64,000 bases of DNA from Palsa-744 sp963716535. GTDB lineage: Bacteria > Actinomycetota > Thermoleophilia > Solirubrobacterales > Solirubrobacteraceae. Shown piece after piece: positions 1 to 9,619 of this stretch; within the stretch, counting starts at the first letter, position 1, and the number at the start of each line of letters is the position of its first letter. Under the pieces are notes generated by a model. It was not told where the DNA came from and did no database searches. It saw nothing but the letters and a program-made list of their open reading frames with translations. The DNA lies in contig OY970317.1 of the NCBI GenBank assembly GCA_963716535.1, positions 1,674,001-1,738,000 of the forward strand, in the 5' to 3' direction. The translations under genes were made by a program, and so were the position numbers.

Positions 1-990
1 CGCGCCACCGACCGCGCGCAGCTTCGCGCGGTCGTGCGTCGCGCGGATACGCCTGATCGTTCCCGAGCGCGCGCGCGTGACCAGCGATTCGGTCGTGGCA
101 CCGCCGGCGCTCGGATAGCGCACGCCCTGCAGCACGTCGCCGTCGGTGATGCCGGTCGCGGAGAAGAACACGTCTTCGCCCGCAACGAGGTCATCGCGGT
201 CGAGCACCCGCTCGAGGTCATAGCCGGCGTCGAGCGCGGCCTGGCGCTCCGTCTCATCACGCGGCCACAGGCGCCCAAGTAGCTGCCCGCCAACGCACTT
301 CACGGCGGCCGCCGAGATCACGCCCTCGGGCGTGCCGCCGATCCCCCACAACAGGTCCACGGGCGAGCGCTCGGTGACGGCGAGCAGCGCCGCGGAGACG
401 TCGCCGTGCGCGATCAGCCGCACGCGCGCACCGGCCGCGCGGATCGCGGCGATGCCCTCGTGATGGCGCTCGCGATCGAGTACGACGACCATCACGTCGC
501 TGACCGGGCGGCCCTTGCGCTCGGCCACCAGCTTGACGGTCTCACCGAGCGGGCGGTCGAGATCGAGCAGGTCGGCGATCTCGGGCGCACCGGCCATCTT
601 TTCCATGTACACGCACGGCCCCGGATCGAACATCGTGCCGCGGGCGGACAGCGCGATCACGGCAAGCGCACTCGGCATCCCGTGCGCGGCGAGCGTCGTG
701 CCCTCGAGCGGGTCGACCGCGATGTCGACCTGCGGCGGTGAGCCATCGCCGATGCGCTCGCCGTTGGCGAGCATCGGCGCCTCGTCCTTCTCGCCCTCGC
801 CGATCACCACGATGCCGTCCATCGGCACCGACTGCAGCATGTAGTGCATGCCGTCGACAGCGGCCTGATCGGCGGCCTCCTTGTCGCCGCGGCCGACCAG
901 GGGCGCCGCGGCAAGGGCCGCCGCCTCGGTGACACGCACGAGCTCGAGCGCGAGGTTGCGGTCAGGTTGGTCGTTGGTGTGTTCGCTCAA
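1..990 (-). CDS. glpX: Class II fructose-1,6-bisphosphatase (GlpX), C-terminus cut by window edge
   Basis: Hydrolyses fructose-1,6-bisphosphate to fructose-6-phosphate in gluconeogenesis (cytosolic). The minus strand reads 330 codons without a stop to base 1. Family motifs visible: VVIGEGEKDEAPML near residue 65, the metal and substrate motif DPLEGTT near residue 95, and GIGGTPEGV near residue 210. The start is TTG at 990, preceded by AGGAGAC (plus-strand 994-1000) at suitable spacing. This TTG overlaps the stop of the upstream acetyltransferase gene (TTGA), so the two are translationally coupled. The C-terminus lies outside the window. The assignment rests on several conserved blocks and is secure. 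Confidence 0.93.
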   Translation of the reverse strand, partial: MSEHTNDQPDRNLALELVRVTEAAALAAAPLVGRGDKEAADQAAVDGMHYMLQSVPMDGIVVIGEGEKDEAPMLANGERIGDGSPPQVDIAVDPLEGTTLAAHGMPSALAVIALSARGTMFDPGPCVYMEKMAGAPEIADLLDLDRPLGETVKLVAERKGRPVSDVMVVVLDRERHHEGIAAIRAAGARVRLIAHGDVSAALLAVTERSPVDLLWGIGGTPEGVISAAAVKCVGGQLLGRLWPRDETERQAALDAGYDLERVLDRDDLVAGEDVFFSATGITDGDVLQGVRYPSAGGATTESLVTRARSGTIRRIRATHDRAKLRAVGGA

Positions 991-1589
991 GGTGTCTCCT
1001 TAGTATTGGGGCGCGCGTCAGACTCCTGCCGCTCGAGCAGCCGCGACGGCGCTCCCACGATCGTCGCGCGCGCGGGCACGTCGCCGGTGACCACCGTGCC
1101 GGCGCCCACGCGCGCACCGCGTCCGATGCGAAGCGTAGCCCCGCGCGGCGCGATCACGACGGCGTTGGCGCCGATCGTGACACCTTCCTCGATCACGATT
1201 CGCGACGAAGGGCCAGCGGGCAGGGTGCGCGCGGTGGGCTCCTGGCCGTTGCCATTCGCGTTCCCGGCCGAGGCGACTGCGGCGACCCGCGCTCGGCGAC
1301 CCGCCGAGAGCGTGACGTTGTGCCAGATTTTGACGCGCTCGCCGATCTCGCAGTTGCCGGTCACCACGATGCCGAGGCTGTTGTGGCCGAGCCAAACATC
1401 GCGTGCGACCGACGCACCCGGCGCGAGCGAGTTGTGGTAGAGCAGCGCGTTAGCCTGCTTGACCCAGAACGCGAGCACCCAGCGTCCGTGCGCCTGCAGA
1501 ACGATCGACAGCAGCCACAGGCGTTCGGGGCTGAACACCCAGACCCTGCTCACCCAGCGCTTGAACAGCTTGAGCTGCTGCGGGCTCAT
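987..1589 (-). CDS. Hexapeptide-repeat (CysE-like) acetyltransferase
   Basis: Predicted left-handed beta-helix acyltransferase resembling serine O-acetyltransferases. Start chosen at the ATG of MSPQQLKLFKRW. An upstream in-frame start would run across the divergent pgi promoter. An N-terminal helical part (about residues 1-60) is followed by hexapeptide-type repeats (GASVARDVWLGHNS, GNCEIGERVKIWHNV), then a low-complexity insertion rich in Ala, Arg and Asn/Gly (about residues 97-130), then more repeats (VIEEGVTIGANAVVI, GRGARVGAGTVVTGDVP). The insertion inside the helix domain is unusual. The acceptor substrate is unknown; serine is one possibility, a sugar another. The gene is coupled by a TTGA overlap to glpX. 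Confidence 0.75.
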   Translation of the reverse strand: MSPQQLKLFKRWVSRVWVFSPERLWLLSIVLQAHGRWVLAFWVKQANALLYHNSLAPGASVARDVWLGHNSLGIVVTGNCEIGERVKIWHNVTLSAGRRARVAAVASAGNANGNGQEPTARTLPAGPSSRIVIEEGVTIGANAVVIAPRGATLRIGRGARVGAGTVVTGDVPARATIVGAPSRLLERQESDARPNTKETP

Positions 1590-1712
1590 CGGCACCCCGG
1601 CTCTCCGTAGAGGTACTCGCGACCGGCAACCTGCGGCCTCGCGCGCACGTGCGTCGCCCTCATCGCCCGGATCGTACTCGACGATCACGGCCCGACCAGC
1701 CGACGCGACCAC

Positions 1713-1718
1713 TACGAT
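1713..1718 (+). promoter_or_regulatory. Putative -10 box (TACGAT) of leaderless pgi operon
   Basis: TACGAT fits TANNNT and ends 7 nt before the pgi ATG at 1726, with no Shine-Dalgarno sequence. The spacing predicts transcription starting at or next to the start codon. It drives the coupled pgi-gnd-zwf-opcA-pgl operon and lies in the 136-bp divergent region with the acetyltransferase gene. Confidence 0.5.
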
Positions 1719-1725
1719 CGTGGCG

Positions 1726-3410
1726 ATGAGCGAGCGCAACCTGACCGTCCAGGTCCGCATCCCCGATGCGCTGAGGCCTCAGGTGCAAGAACTGCTCGCC
1801 CGCGCTGAGCAGGAGCGGGTGGCCGCGCGGCTGCGCGAAGGCGACGCGACGCTGTGGGCGCCGCCGGGCACGCCCGAGGTCGCCAACCGGCTCGGCTGGC
1901 TGACGATCGCCGAGCGCATGCTCGCGGGGCTGGGCGCGCTCGAGCTGTTCGTGGCGGAGGCGCACGACCAGGGCCTGGAGGACATCGTGCTGCTCGGGAT
2001 GGGTGGCTCCTCGCTCGCGCCGGAGGTGCTGCGCCGCGCGTTCGCTGACGAGAGGATCAAGACCCCACCCGCCCCGCGCCTGCACGTTCTCGACTCGACC
2101 GACGCGGCACGGATCCGCACGATCGAGGGCGCGCTGGACCCCGAGGCGGTCGGGCTGCGCCGCAACCTGTTCGTCGTCTCCTCGAAGTCCGGCGGCACGA
2201 TCGAGCCGCTGTCGCTGTTCGCACACTTCTACTCGCTGTTCGACAACAGCAACGAGTTCATCGCGATCACCGACCCCGGCTCAGGTCTTGAGTCGCTCGC
2301 GCACGAGCACGGCTTCCTGCGAACGTTCGCCGGGGACCCGGACATCGGTGGGCGCTACAGCGCGCTGTCCGCGTTCGGCATCGTTCCCGCGGCGCTGATG
2401 GGCATCGGCGTGCGCGCGCTGCTCGAGGGCGCTGCAGACGCGTGGCGGACCCCGCTCGATGACGCCGGCGCGGTCTCCGAGGACTGCGGCGTGTGGCTGG
2501 GCGCAGCGCTCAGCGCACTCGCGCGCGCCGGGCGCGACAAGCTCACGTTCGTGATCGCCGAGACGCTGCCGGGGCTCGGCCTGTGGCTCGAGCAGCTCGT
2601 TGCGGAGTCCACCGGCAAGCACGGCACGGGCATCCTGCCGGTCGCGGACGAGCCGCTCGGTGCGCCGGAGGTCTACGGCGAGGACCGCGTGTTCGCCTAC
2701 CTGCCGGATCTGAACGCGCCCAACGCCGCCCTCGACGCCGGCGTGCAGGCGCTCGCCGACGCCGGTCACCCGGTGATCACGATGCCGACCCACGGTCCGA
2801 CCGATCTCGGGCGCCTGTTCCTGCTGTGGGAGATCGCGGTCGCGAGCGCCGGCTGGGGCCTCGAGATCAACCCGTTCGACCAGCCGAACGTGCAGCAGGC
2901 CAAGGACGCGACCAACCGCGTGCTCGCCGACTACGAAGTCAAGCGCGAGCTGCCCTCGGTGGCGGACGCCGACGACGCGGCGCTGCGCTCGCTACTGCTG
3001 GACGCACAGCCGCCGCAGTACGTGGCGATCATGTACTACGGCGAGCCCACACCCGCGTTCGACGAAGCCGTGGCCGAGCTGCGCGCGGCGATCCGCGCGG
3101 CGACGCGCGCGACCACCACCTTCGGCTACGGCCCGCGCTTCCTGCATTCCACCGGCCAGTTCCACAAGGGCGGCCCGAAGACAGGGCGCTTCCTGCAACT
3201 GATCCACGACGGGCCCGACGACGTCGAGATCCCCGGCGCGAGCTACACCTTCACCACGCTCAAGAACGCACAGGCGATCGGCGACCTGCGGACGCTGCGC
3301 GAGCTTGGGCTGTCGGCCGAGCGCGTGCGGCTCGCCGGCGATGGAGCGGGTAGCGATCCCGTCGATGCGCTGCGCGCGCTAACTCAGAAGATCAAGGAGC
3401 AGGCCAAGAC

Positions 3411-3414
<4 letters not shown>
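1726..3414 (+). CDS. pgi: Glucose-6-phosphate isomerase
   Basis: Interconverts glucose-6-phosphate and fructose-6-phosphate, feeding the oxidative pentose phosphate genes downstream. 562 aa from ATG 1726 (MSERNLTVQVRIP). Visible SIS-type blocks: LGMGGSSLAPEV near residue 88, SSKSGGTIEPLSLF near residue 155, the QLVAESTGKHGTGILPV block near residue 290 and FLHSTGQFHKGGPKTGRF near residue 470. The wording of the last blocks matches the PGI half of bifunctional transaldolase/PGI proteins, but no transaldolase domain is attached here. An upstream in-frame ATG would overlap the divergent gene; the 1726 start has a leaderless-type -10 box. The stop overlaps gnd by ATGA. Confidence 0.92.
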
Positions 3415-4436
<1,022 letters not shown>

Positions 4437-4438
4437 CG

Positions 4439-5989
4439 GTGGCGGTCGCGGCTGGTCGTCCGACCGGCGAGCCCGAGCCCGAGAACCCCCTCACGGCTGG
4501 CCTGGAGCGCCTGCCGGTCGCCCCCACGACGCTCGTCATCTTCGGCGCCACCGGCGACCTCGCGAGCCGCAAACTGCTGCCGGCGCTTTACAACCTCGCG
4601 CACGAGGGCGCGCTGCCCCAGCACTTCCATCTCGTGGGCGTCTCGCGCAGCGACAAGCAGGACGCCGATTACCGCAGCGAGTGCGAGCAGGCGATCCGGC
4701 AGTTCTCGCGGCGCACGCCCGATGAGGCCGTGCTGAAGACCCTGCTGGAAAACGTCCGCTACGTGCCCGGCACGTTCGACGACGAGAGCGTCTACAGCGA
4801 GCTGGCGAGCGTGCTCGATGACTGCGAGAGGGAGGCCGGCGAGCCCCTGAACCGCGCCTTCTACCTGTCGACCGCGCCGAACTTCTTCCCGGTGATCGTC
4901 GAGCGCCTGGGCAGCTCGAAGCTCGCCCGGCACGACGGCGGTGAGGTGCGTCTGATCATCGAGAAGCCGTTTGGCACGACGCTGCAGGAGGCGCGCCAGC
5001 TCAACCGCGAGGTGCTGGGGATCTTCGACGAGACCCAGGTCTACCGCATCGACCACTATCTCGGTAAGGAGACCGTGCAGAACATGCTGGCGTTCCGCTT
5101 CGCCAACGGCATGTTCGAGCCGCTGTGGAACCGCAACTACATCGACAGCGTGCAGATCACCGCCGCCGAGGACATCGGCATCGGCACGCGCGCTGACTAC
5201 TACGATCACTCGGGCGCGCTGCGCGACCTGATCCAGAACCACATGCTGCAGCTGCTGTGCCACGTCGCGATGGAGCCGCCGGTCAACTTCACCGCCGAAG
5301 AGGTCCGCAACGAGAAGGTCAAGGTGCTGCAGGCGATCCCACAGCCGAGCGCCGAGCAGATCGCCGAGATGTCGGTGCGCGCGCAGTACAGCGCCGGGCA
5401 CTCAGGTGGTGACGACGTGCCCGGCTACCTCGAAGAGCAGGGCGTGCCGGCGGACTCGATCACCGAGACCTACGCGGCGTTGCGTCTGGAAGTGGACAAC
5501 TGGCGCTGGGCTGGCGTGCCGTTCTACCTGCGCACCGGCAAGCGGTTGGCGCGCAAGGTCACGGAGATCGCGGTGACGCTGAAGCCCGTCCCGCACCTCG
5601 CGTTCAGCCAAGACGGGTCGCTCGGCGTGCAGCCCAACCAGCTCGTGCTCACGCTGCAGCCGAACGAGGGCGTCTCGCTGCGTCTCGGCGCGAAGATCCC
5701 CGGCACGCGCATGAGCATCCGGCCGGTGAACATGGAGTTCCTCTACGGCACGTCCTTTCTGTCGCAGTCGCCGGAGGCCTACGAGCGCCTGATCACCGAC
5801 GCGATGCGCGGCGACGCGACGCTGTTCACGCGTAACGACGAGGTCGAGGCGCAGTGGCGAATCTGCGATCCAATTGTGGGCGCATGGGCACAAACGCCCG
5901 GCCCGCTGCCGCAATACGAGGCCGGTTCGCAGGGCCCGAAGGAGGCTGAGGAGCTGTTGCGCGACGGCGACGGCTGGCGCGCGATCTGA
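4439..5989 (+). CDS. zwf: Glucose-6-phosphate 1-dehydrogenase
   Basis: Oxidises glucose-6-phosphate to 6-phosphogluconolactone with NAD(P)+. 516 aa from a GTG start. The dinucleotide-binding motif is FGATGDLASRKLLPALYNLA near residue 35. EKPFGTTLQEA and the signature RIDHYLGKETVQNMLAFRFAN include the catalytic RIDHYLGKE. ITAAEDIGIGTRADYYDHSG and the later Arg-Thr-Gly-Lys-Arg substrate region are also present. Full length. The stop overlaps the opcA start by one base (TGATG), indicating coupled translation with its assembly partner. Confidence 0.95.
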   Translation: MAVAAGRPTGEPEPENPLTAGLERLPVAPTTLVIFGATGDLASRKLLPALYNLAHEGALPQHFHLVGVSRSDKQDADYRSECEQAIRQFSRRTPDEAVLKTLLENVRYVPGTFDDESVYSELASVLDDCEREAGEPLNRAFYLSTAPNFFPVIVERLGSSKLARHDGGEVRLIIEKPFGTTLQEARQLNREVLGIFDETQVYRIDHYLGKETVQNMLAFRFANGMFEPLWNRNYIDSVQITAAEDIGIGTRADYYDHSGALRDLIQNHMLQLLCHVAMEPPVNFTAEEVRNEKVKVLQAIPQPSAEQIAEMSVRAQYSAGHSGGDDVPGYLEEQGVPADSITETYAALRLEVDNWRWAGVPFYLRTGKRLARKVTEIAVTLKPVPHLAFSQDGSLGVQPNQLVLTLQPNEGVSLRLGAKIPGTRMSIRPVNMEFLYGTSFLSQSPEAYERLITDAMRGDATLFTRNDEVEAQWRICDPIVGAWAQTPGPLPQYEAGSQGPKEAEELLRDGDGWRAI

Positions 5990-7089
5990 TGGCCGGCGGC
6001 GGTGACCTGAGCGGCCGCAGCGACGCCGTCTGGAGCGCGCAGGGCACGACGCCCGACGCGATCGAAGCGGCGCTACGCCAGCTGCTGGTGGAAGTGCACA
6101 GCGAAAACGACGACTCGCTGCCGGCGCGCGTGCTGAACATGATCGCGTTCGTTGACCGCGAGTGGACCGGCGAGATCGCCAACCGCCTGCGCGGCGTCGG
6201 GCGCTACCACGCCTCGCGGCTGGTGGTGCTCGCGTACGAGCCGCACCGCGAGCGCCTGGACGCGCGCGTGATGATCGCCTCCGAAGGCGGCTCCGCTCCG
6301 GGAGAGCTTGCGCTGCTGCACGAGACCGTCGTCGTGGAACTGGGCGACCGCCATCTCGACGACCTGCTGACGATCGCCGACCCGCTGGTCGTGACCGACC
6401 TGCCGACGCTTTTGTGGTCGCCGCACGGCCACCACGAGGTCGCAAGCGAGCTGCTCGCGCTCGCGCAAACGGTGCTGCTGGACTCGGTCGAGGGGCCGGT
6501 CGCGCGCGAAGCGCTCGACCGCGCGTGCGAGCTGAGCGAGCGGGCCTACGTCGTCGACCTCGCGTGGCTGCGATCCACGCCCTGGCGCGAGCGCGTCGCC
6601 GCCACGTTCGACCCGCTGTGGCTGCGCCCCGAGCTCGACGCGATCTCGGCCGTGACCGTGCGCCACCATCCTGCCTCGACGGCGGCCGCGACGCTGCTGG
6701 TCGGCTGGCTGGCCTCGCGCCTGGGCTGGCGCACCGGATCGCTCGCCGGCGACGACGGCACGCTGCTGGGCACCACGCACGGCGCCGGCCACGACGTCGC
6801 CATTCGCCTGGAGGCCGCGCCGGAGCTGCAGGTGCCGGGGCTCGAGGACCTCACGCTCGCGACCGCGTCGGGCATGCAGCTGCGCCTCAGCCGCGGCACC
6901 GGCGGCCTGCGCGCGCAGCGCCGCTGGTCACCCTCGCCGGAGCATCCCGACGGCGACGAGCACGAATGGACGCTGATGGGCGCGTCGCGCGGCGAGACGG
7001 GCGTGCTCGGCGAGGGAATCCGCCAAGCGCTGCTGCGCGACGCCACCTACGTGCCGGCGCTGCAGGCCGCGCGCGCAATGCTCTCGTGA
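5989..7089 (+). CDS. opcA: Glucose-6-phosphate dehydrogenase assembly protein OpcA
   Basis: OpcA proteins support assembly or activity of G6PDH in actinobacteria and cyanobacteria. 366 aa. Family features: an N-terminal segment before ARVLNMIAFVD, then RYHASRLVVLAYEP, and the conserved block LVVTDLPTLLWSPHGH near residue 135. LAWLRSTPWRERVAATFDP near residue 185 is typical of the family. Position directly after zwf with a one-base overlap supports the call. The stop overlaps the pgl start (GTGA). Confidence 0.88.
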   Translation: MAGGGDLSGRSDAVWSAQGTTPDAIEAALRQLLVEVHSENDDSLPARVLNMIAFVDREWTGEIANRLRGVGRYHASRLVVLAYEPHRERLDARVMIASEGGSAPGELALLHETVVVELGDRHLDDLLTIADPLVVTDLPTLLWSPHGHHEVASELLALAQTVLLDSVEGPVAREALDRACELSERAYVVDLAWLRSTPWRERVAATFDPLWLRPELDAISAVTVRHHPASTAAATLLVGWLASRLGWRTGSLAGDDGTLLGTTHGAGHDVAIRLEAAPELQVPGLEDLTLATASGMQLRLSRGTGGLRAQRRWSPSPEHPDGDEHEWTLMGASRGETGVLGEGIRQALLRDATYVPALQAARAMLS

Positions 7090-7784
7090 CGCGCCTGACC
7101 GCATGCTCAGATGCCGAGACGGTCGCGCAGCGCGCGGCGGCACACGTCGCGCGCCAACTGCACCAAGCGCGCGAACAGCGTGGCGTCGCGCACCTGGCGC
7201 TCAGCGGCGGCACGACGCCGGGACGCACGTACGAGCTGCTTGGCGCCAACGCCAAGGATCTGAGCGGCGTCGAGGTGTGGTTCGCGGACGAGCGCTGCGT
7301 TGCGCCGGACGATCCTCAGAGCAACTACCTGCTGGCTGCGCAGACGCTGCTCAGCTCGGGCGCAATCGCCCCCGAACAGGTGCACCGGATGCAGGGCGAG
7401 CTGGGCCCCGAGGAGGGCGCGCAGCGCTACGCGCAAGCGCTCGCGAGCGCGCCGGTGCTGGACGTGATCGTGCTCGGCATCGGCCCCGACGGCCACATCG
7501 CCTCGCTGTTCCCCGGCGCGGCCACGCTCGACGCCGGCGAGCAGGCGCTGTGCCTGGGCGTGCACGACTCGCCCAAGCCGCCGCCGGAGCGGATCACGCT
7601 GAGCCTCGCGGTGCTGCGCGCGGCGCGCGAGTGCGTGTTGCTGGCGACCGGCGCGAGCAAGGCCGACGCGGTTGCGGCGATGCTCGGCGAGCCCAGCCGC
7701 CACGTGCCCGCGAGCCTGCTCAGGCGCGAGCGCTTGACGGTGATCGCCGACGATGCCGCGGCGCCGGCGGGGCCACTGCTGTGA
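7086..7784 (+). CDS. pgl: 6-phosphogluconolactonase
   Basis: Hydrolyses 6-phosphogluconolactone, the step between Zwf and Gnd. 232 aa from GTG 7086, which overlaps the opcA stop (GTGA). Visible motifs are LALSGGTTPGRTYELL near residue 38, VWFADERCVAPDDPQSNY near residue 64, and the Pgl signature IVLGIGPDGHIASLFPG near residue 130. The in-frame region upstream of 7086 is a shadow of opcA. The stop overlaps the next gene (GTGA). Confidence 0.92.
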   Translation: MTRLTACSDAETVAQRAAAHVARQLHQAREQRGVAHLALSGGTTPGRTYELLGANAKDLSGVEVWFADERCVAPDDPQSNYLLAAQTLLSSGAIAPEQVHRMQGELGPEEGAQRYAQALASAPVLDVIVLGIGPDGHIASLFPGAATLDAGEQALCLGVHDSPKPPPERITLSLAVLRAARECVLLATGASKADAVAAMLGEPSRHVPASLLRRERLTVIADDAAAPAGPLL

Positions 7785-8392
7785 GCGACCCAGGTGGGGC
7801 TGGCGCCACACGCAGCGCTGGTGCCGGTGAGGCGGTGCTCGTGCGCCACGCGGAGACGGAGTGGAGCCTGAACGGCCGGCACACCGGACGCACCGACATC
7901 CCGCTGACCGACCGCGGTCGCGACGCCGCTAGGACGCTGCCCGAGCGACTGCGCGGCTGGCGCTTCGACCTCGTGCTCGTCAGCCCGCTGACGCGGGCGC
8001 GCGAAACGTGCGAGCTGAGCGGGCTGGGAGCCGAGGCGCAACTGCGCCCGGACCTGCTCGAGTGGGACTACGGCGACTACGAGGGCCTGACGACGGCGGA
8101 GATCCACACGCAGCGCCCAGATTGGCTGCTGTGGCGCGACGGCTGTCCCGGCGGCGAGAGCCCTGCGCAGGTCGGCGCGCGCGCCGACCGTGTGATCGCG
8201 GAGATCAGCGCAAGCGGCGGCGAGGTCGCGGTGTTCTCGCACGGGCACATGCTGCGTGTGCTCGGCGCGCGCTGGATCGCGCTCGGGGCGGAGAGCGGCG
8301 GGCGGCTGGGACTCTCGACGGCGGCGATCTGCGTGCTCGGTCATGAGCGCGAGACAGCCGTGATCGAGCGTTGGAACGACACCAATTCGTAA
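7781..8392 (+). CDS. Histidine phosphatase family protein
   Basis: 203 aa from GTG 7781, overlapping the pgl stop by GTGA. The phosphohistidine motif is LVRHAETEW near residue 16 (R-H-A/G). The second catalytic region is VFSHGHMLRVLGARW near residue 147, and LEWDYGDYEGLTTAEI is typical of phosphoglycerate mutase-like phosphatases. The substrate cannot be told from sequence; its place at the end of the pentose phosphate operon suggests a sugar phosphate, which is inference. Full length. Confidence 0.85.
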   Translation: MSDPGGAGATRSAGAGEAVLVRHAETEWSLNGRHTGRTDIPLTDRGRDAARTLPERLRGWRFDLVLVSPLTRARETCELSGLGAEAQLRPDLLEWDYGDYEGLTTAEIHTQRPDWLLWRDGCPGGESPAQVGARADRVIAEISASGGEVAVFSHGHMLRVLGARWIALGAESGGRLGLSTAAICVLGHERETAVIERWNDTNS

Positions 8393-8421
8393 GGCTTACG
8401 TCGTTCGAGTGACTTTCGTTC

Positions 8422-8427
8422 TAGAGT
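8422..8427 (+). promoter_or_regulatory. Putative -10 box (TAGAGT) upstream of egtB
   Basis: TAGAGT fits TANNNT and lies 49 nt before the chosen egtB start, so this message would have a short leader. Two imperfect direct repeats (CGTTCGAGTGAC and CGTTCTAGAGTGAC, about 8402-8430) surround it and could bind a regulator. Weak evidence. Confidence 0.3.
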
Positions 8428-8476
8428 GACCCAGCACGCTCGTCGCAGAGGTGGACGGGCGTGTGAGAGCGAGGCC

Positions 8477-9619
8477 ATGGCAACCCGCGCGGTAAACACC
8501 ACCCTCTCCCCGGACGCAGCGCAGATGCTGCTGGCGATGGAGGAGGCCCGCAACGAGACGCTAGCGCTCGTGGCAGGGCTCGGCGACGAACAGCTGGAAC
8601 GGGTCCACTCATCGATCATGAGCCCGCTCGTGTGGGACCTCGGCCACATCGCCGCCTACGAGGACCTGTGGCTGGGGGAGCGCTACGGCGGCCTGGAGCT
8701 GCTGCGAGCGGACCTGGCGACGTTGTATGACGCGTTCGAGACCCCGCGTGCGGTGCGCGGCGAGATCGCAGCGCTCGGCCCAGCCGACGCCCGCGACTAC
8801 ATGGCCGCGGTCAGCGCGCGCGTCGCGAGCGTGATCGAAGCGCGCGGCGTCGGCGACGGCGTGCTGTGCGAGATGGTGCTGCGCCACGAGCTGCAGCACA
8901 CCGAGACGATGCGCCAGACGATGGCGATCGCTGGCCTGCTCGCGCCCGAGGACCAGGCGCGGATGCGCGCGCCGCTGGCGCCGCGAGACGGCGCCGCGGG
9001 CTGGCTCGAGATCCCCGCCGGGGAGTTCGCGATGGGCGCCGGTGAGGATGTCTTCGCCTACGACAACGAGCGACCGCGCCACGCGGTCGACGTGCCCGGC
9101 TTCGCGATCGCGCATCGGCCCGTGAGCAACGCCAGCTGGATGCACTTCAGCGAGGGCGGCGGCTACGAGCGGCGCGAGTGGTGGTCGCGCGAGGGCTGGG
9201 CGTGGAAGGAGGAGCACGACATCACCCATCATCGAGCAATCGAGGCAGGCGACCCGGAGGCGCCCGTGTGTCACGTCTCCTGGTTCGAGGCCGATGCCTT
9301 CGCGCGCGCGCACGACGCGCGCCTACCCACCGAGGCGGAGTGGGAGAGGGCAGCGACCTGGAAGCAGGAGAGCGAGCAGCAGCTCGCCGGCGTCGGGCGC
9401 GTGTGGGAATGGACCAGCTCGCGCTTCGGCGGCTACCCAGGTTTCGTTGCCCACCCCTACCGCGAGTACTCGGAGGTGTTCTTCGGCGAGCGCTATCGCG
9501 CGCTCAGGGGCAGCTCGTGGGCGACGCACCCGCGCACCGCGAACATCACCTTTCGCAACTGGGACCTACCACAGCGACGCCAGATCTTCGCGGGCGTGCG
9601 CCTGGCAAAGGAGACTTGA
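8477..9619 (+). CDS. egtB: Ergothioneine biosynthesis protein EgtB (iron(II)-dependent sulfoxide synthase)
   Basis: Joins hercynine to a thiol donor (cysteine or gamma-glutamylcysteine) with O2 in ergothioneine synthesis. 380 aa from ATG 8477 (MATRAVNTT); a GTG at 8426 is possible but less likely. An N-terminal DinB-like domain carries the presumed iron ligands H57 (LGH) and the HELQH motif at 137-141. The C-terminal half is an FGE-sulfatase-type domain starting at GWLEIPAGEFAMG, with LPTEAEWERAATW, VWEWTSS and the terminal RNWDLPQRRQIFAGVRLA. The thiol substrate cannot be settled by reading. TGATG overlap with egtD. No egtA, egtC or egtE is nearby. Confidence 0.92.
   Translation: MATRAVNTTLSPDAAQMLLAMEEARNETLALVAGLGDEQLERVHSSIMSPLVWDLGHIAAYEDLWLGERYGGLELLRADLATLYDAFETPRAVRGEIAALGPADARDYMAAVSARVASVIEARGVGDGVLCEMVLRHELQHTETMRQTMAIAGLLAPEDQARMRAPLAPRDGAAGWLEIPAGEFAMGAGEDVFAYDNERPRHAVDVPGFAIAHRPVSNASWMHFSEGGGYERREWWSREGWAWKEEHDITHHRAIEAGDPEAPVCHVSWFEADAFARAHDARLPTEAEWERAATWKQESEQQLAGVGRVWEWTSSRFGGYPGFVAHPYREYSEVFFGERYRALRGSSWATHPRTANITFRNWDLPQRRQIFAGVRLAKET

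Noticed and set aside
6162..7085. In-frame upstream extension of pgl
   Set aside because: It overlaps opcA completely and reads as Arg/Ala-rich shadow; the GTG at 7086 with GTGA overlap fits the operon pattern.
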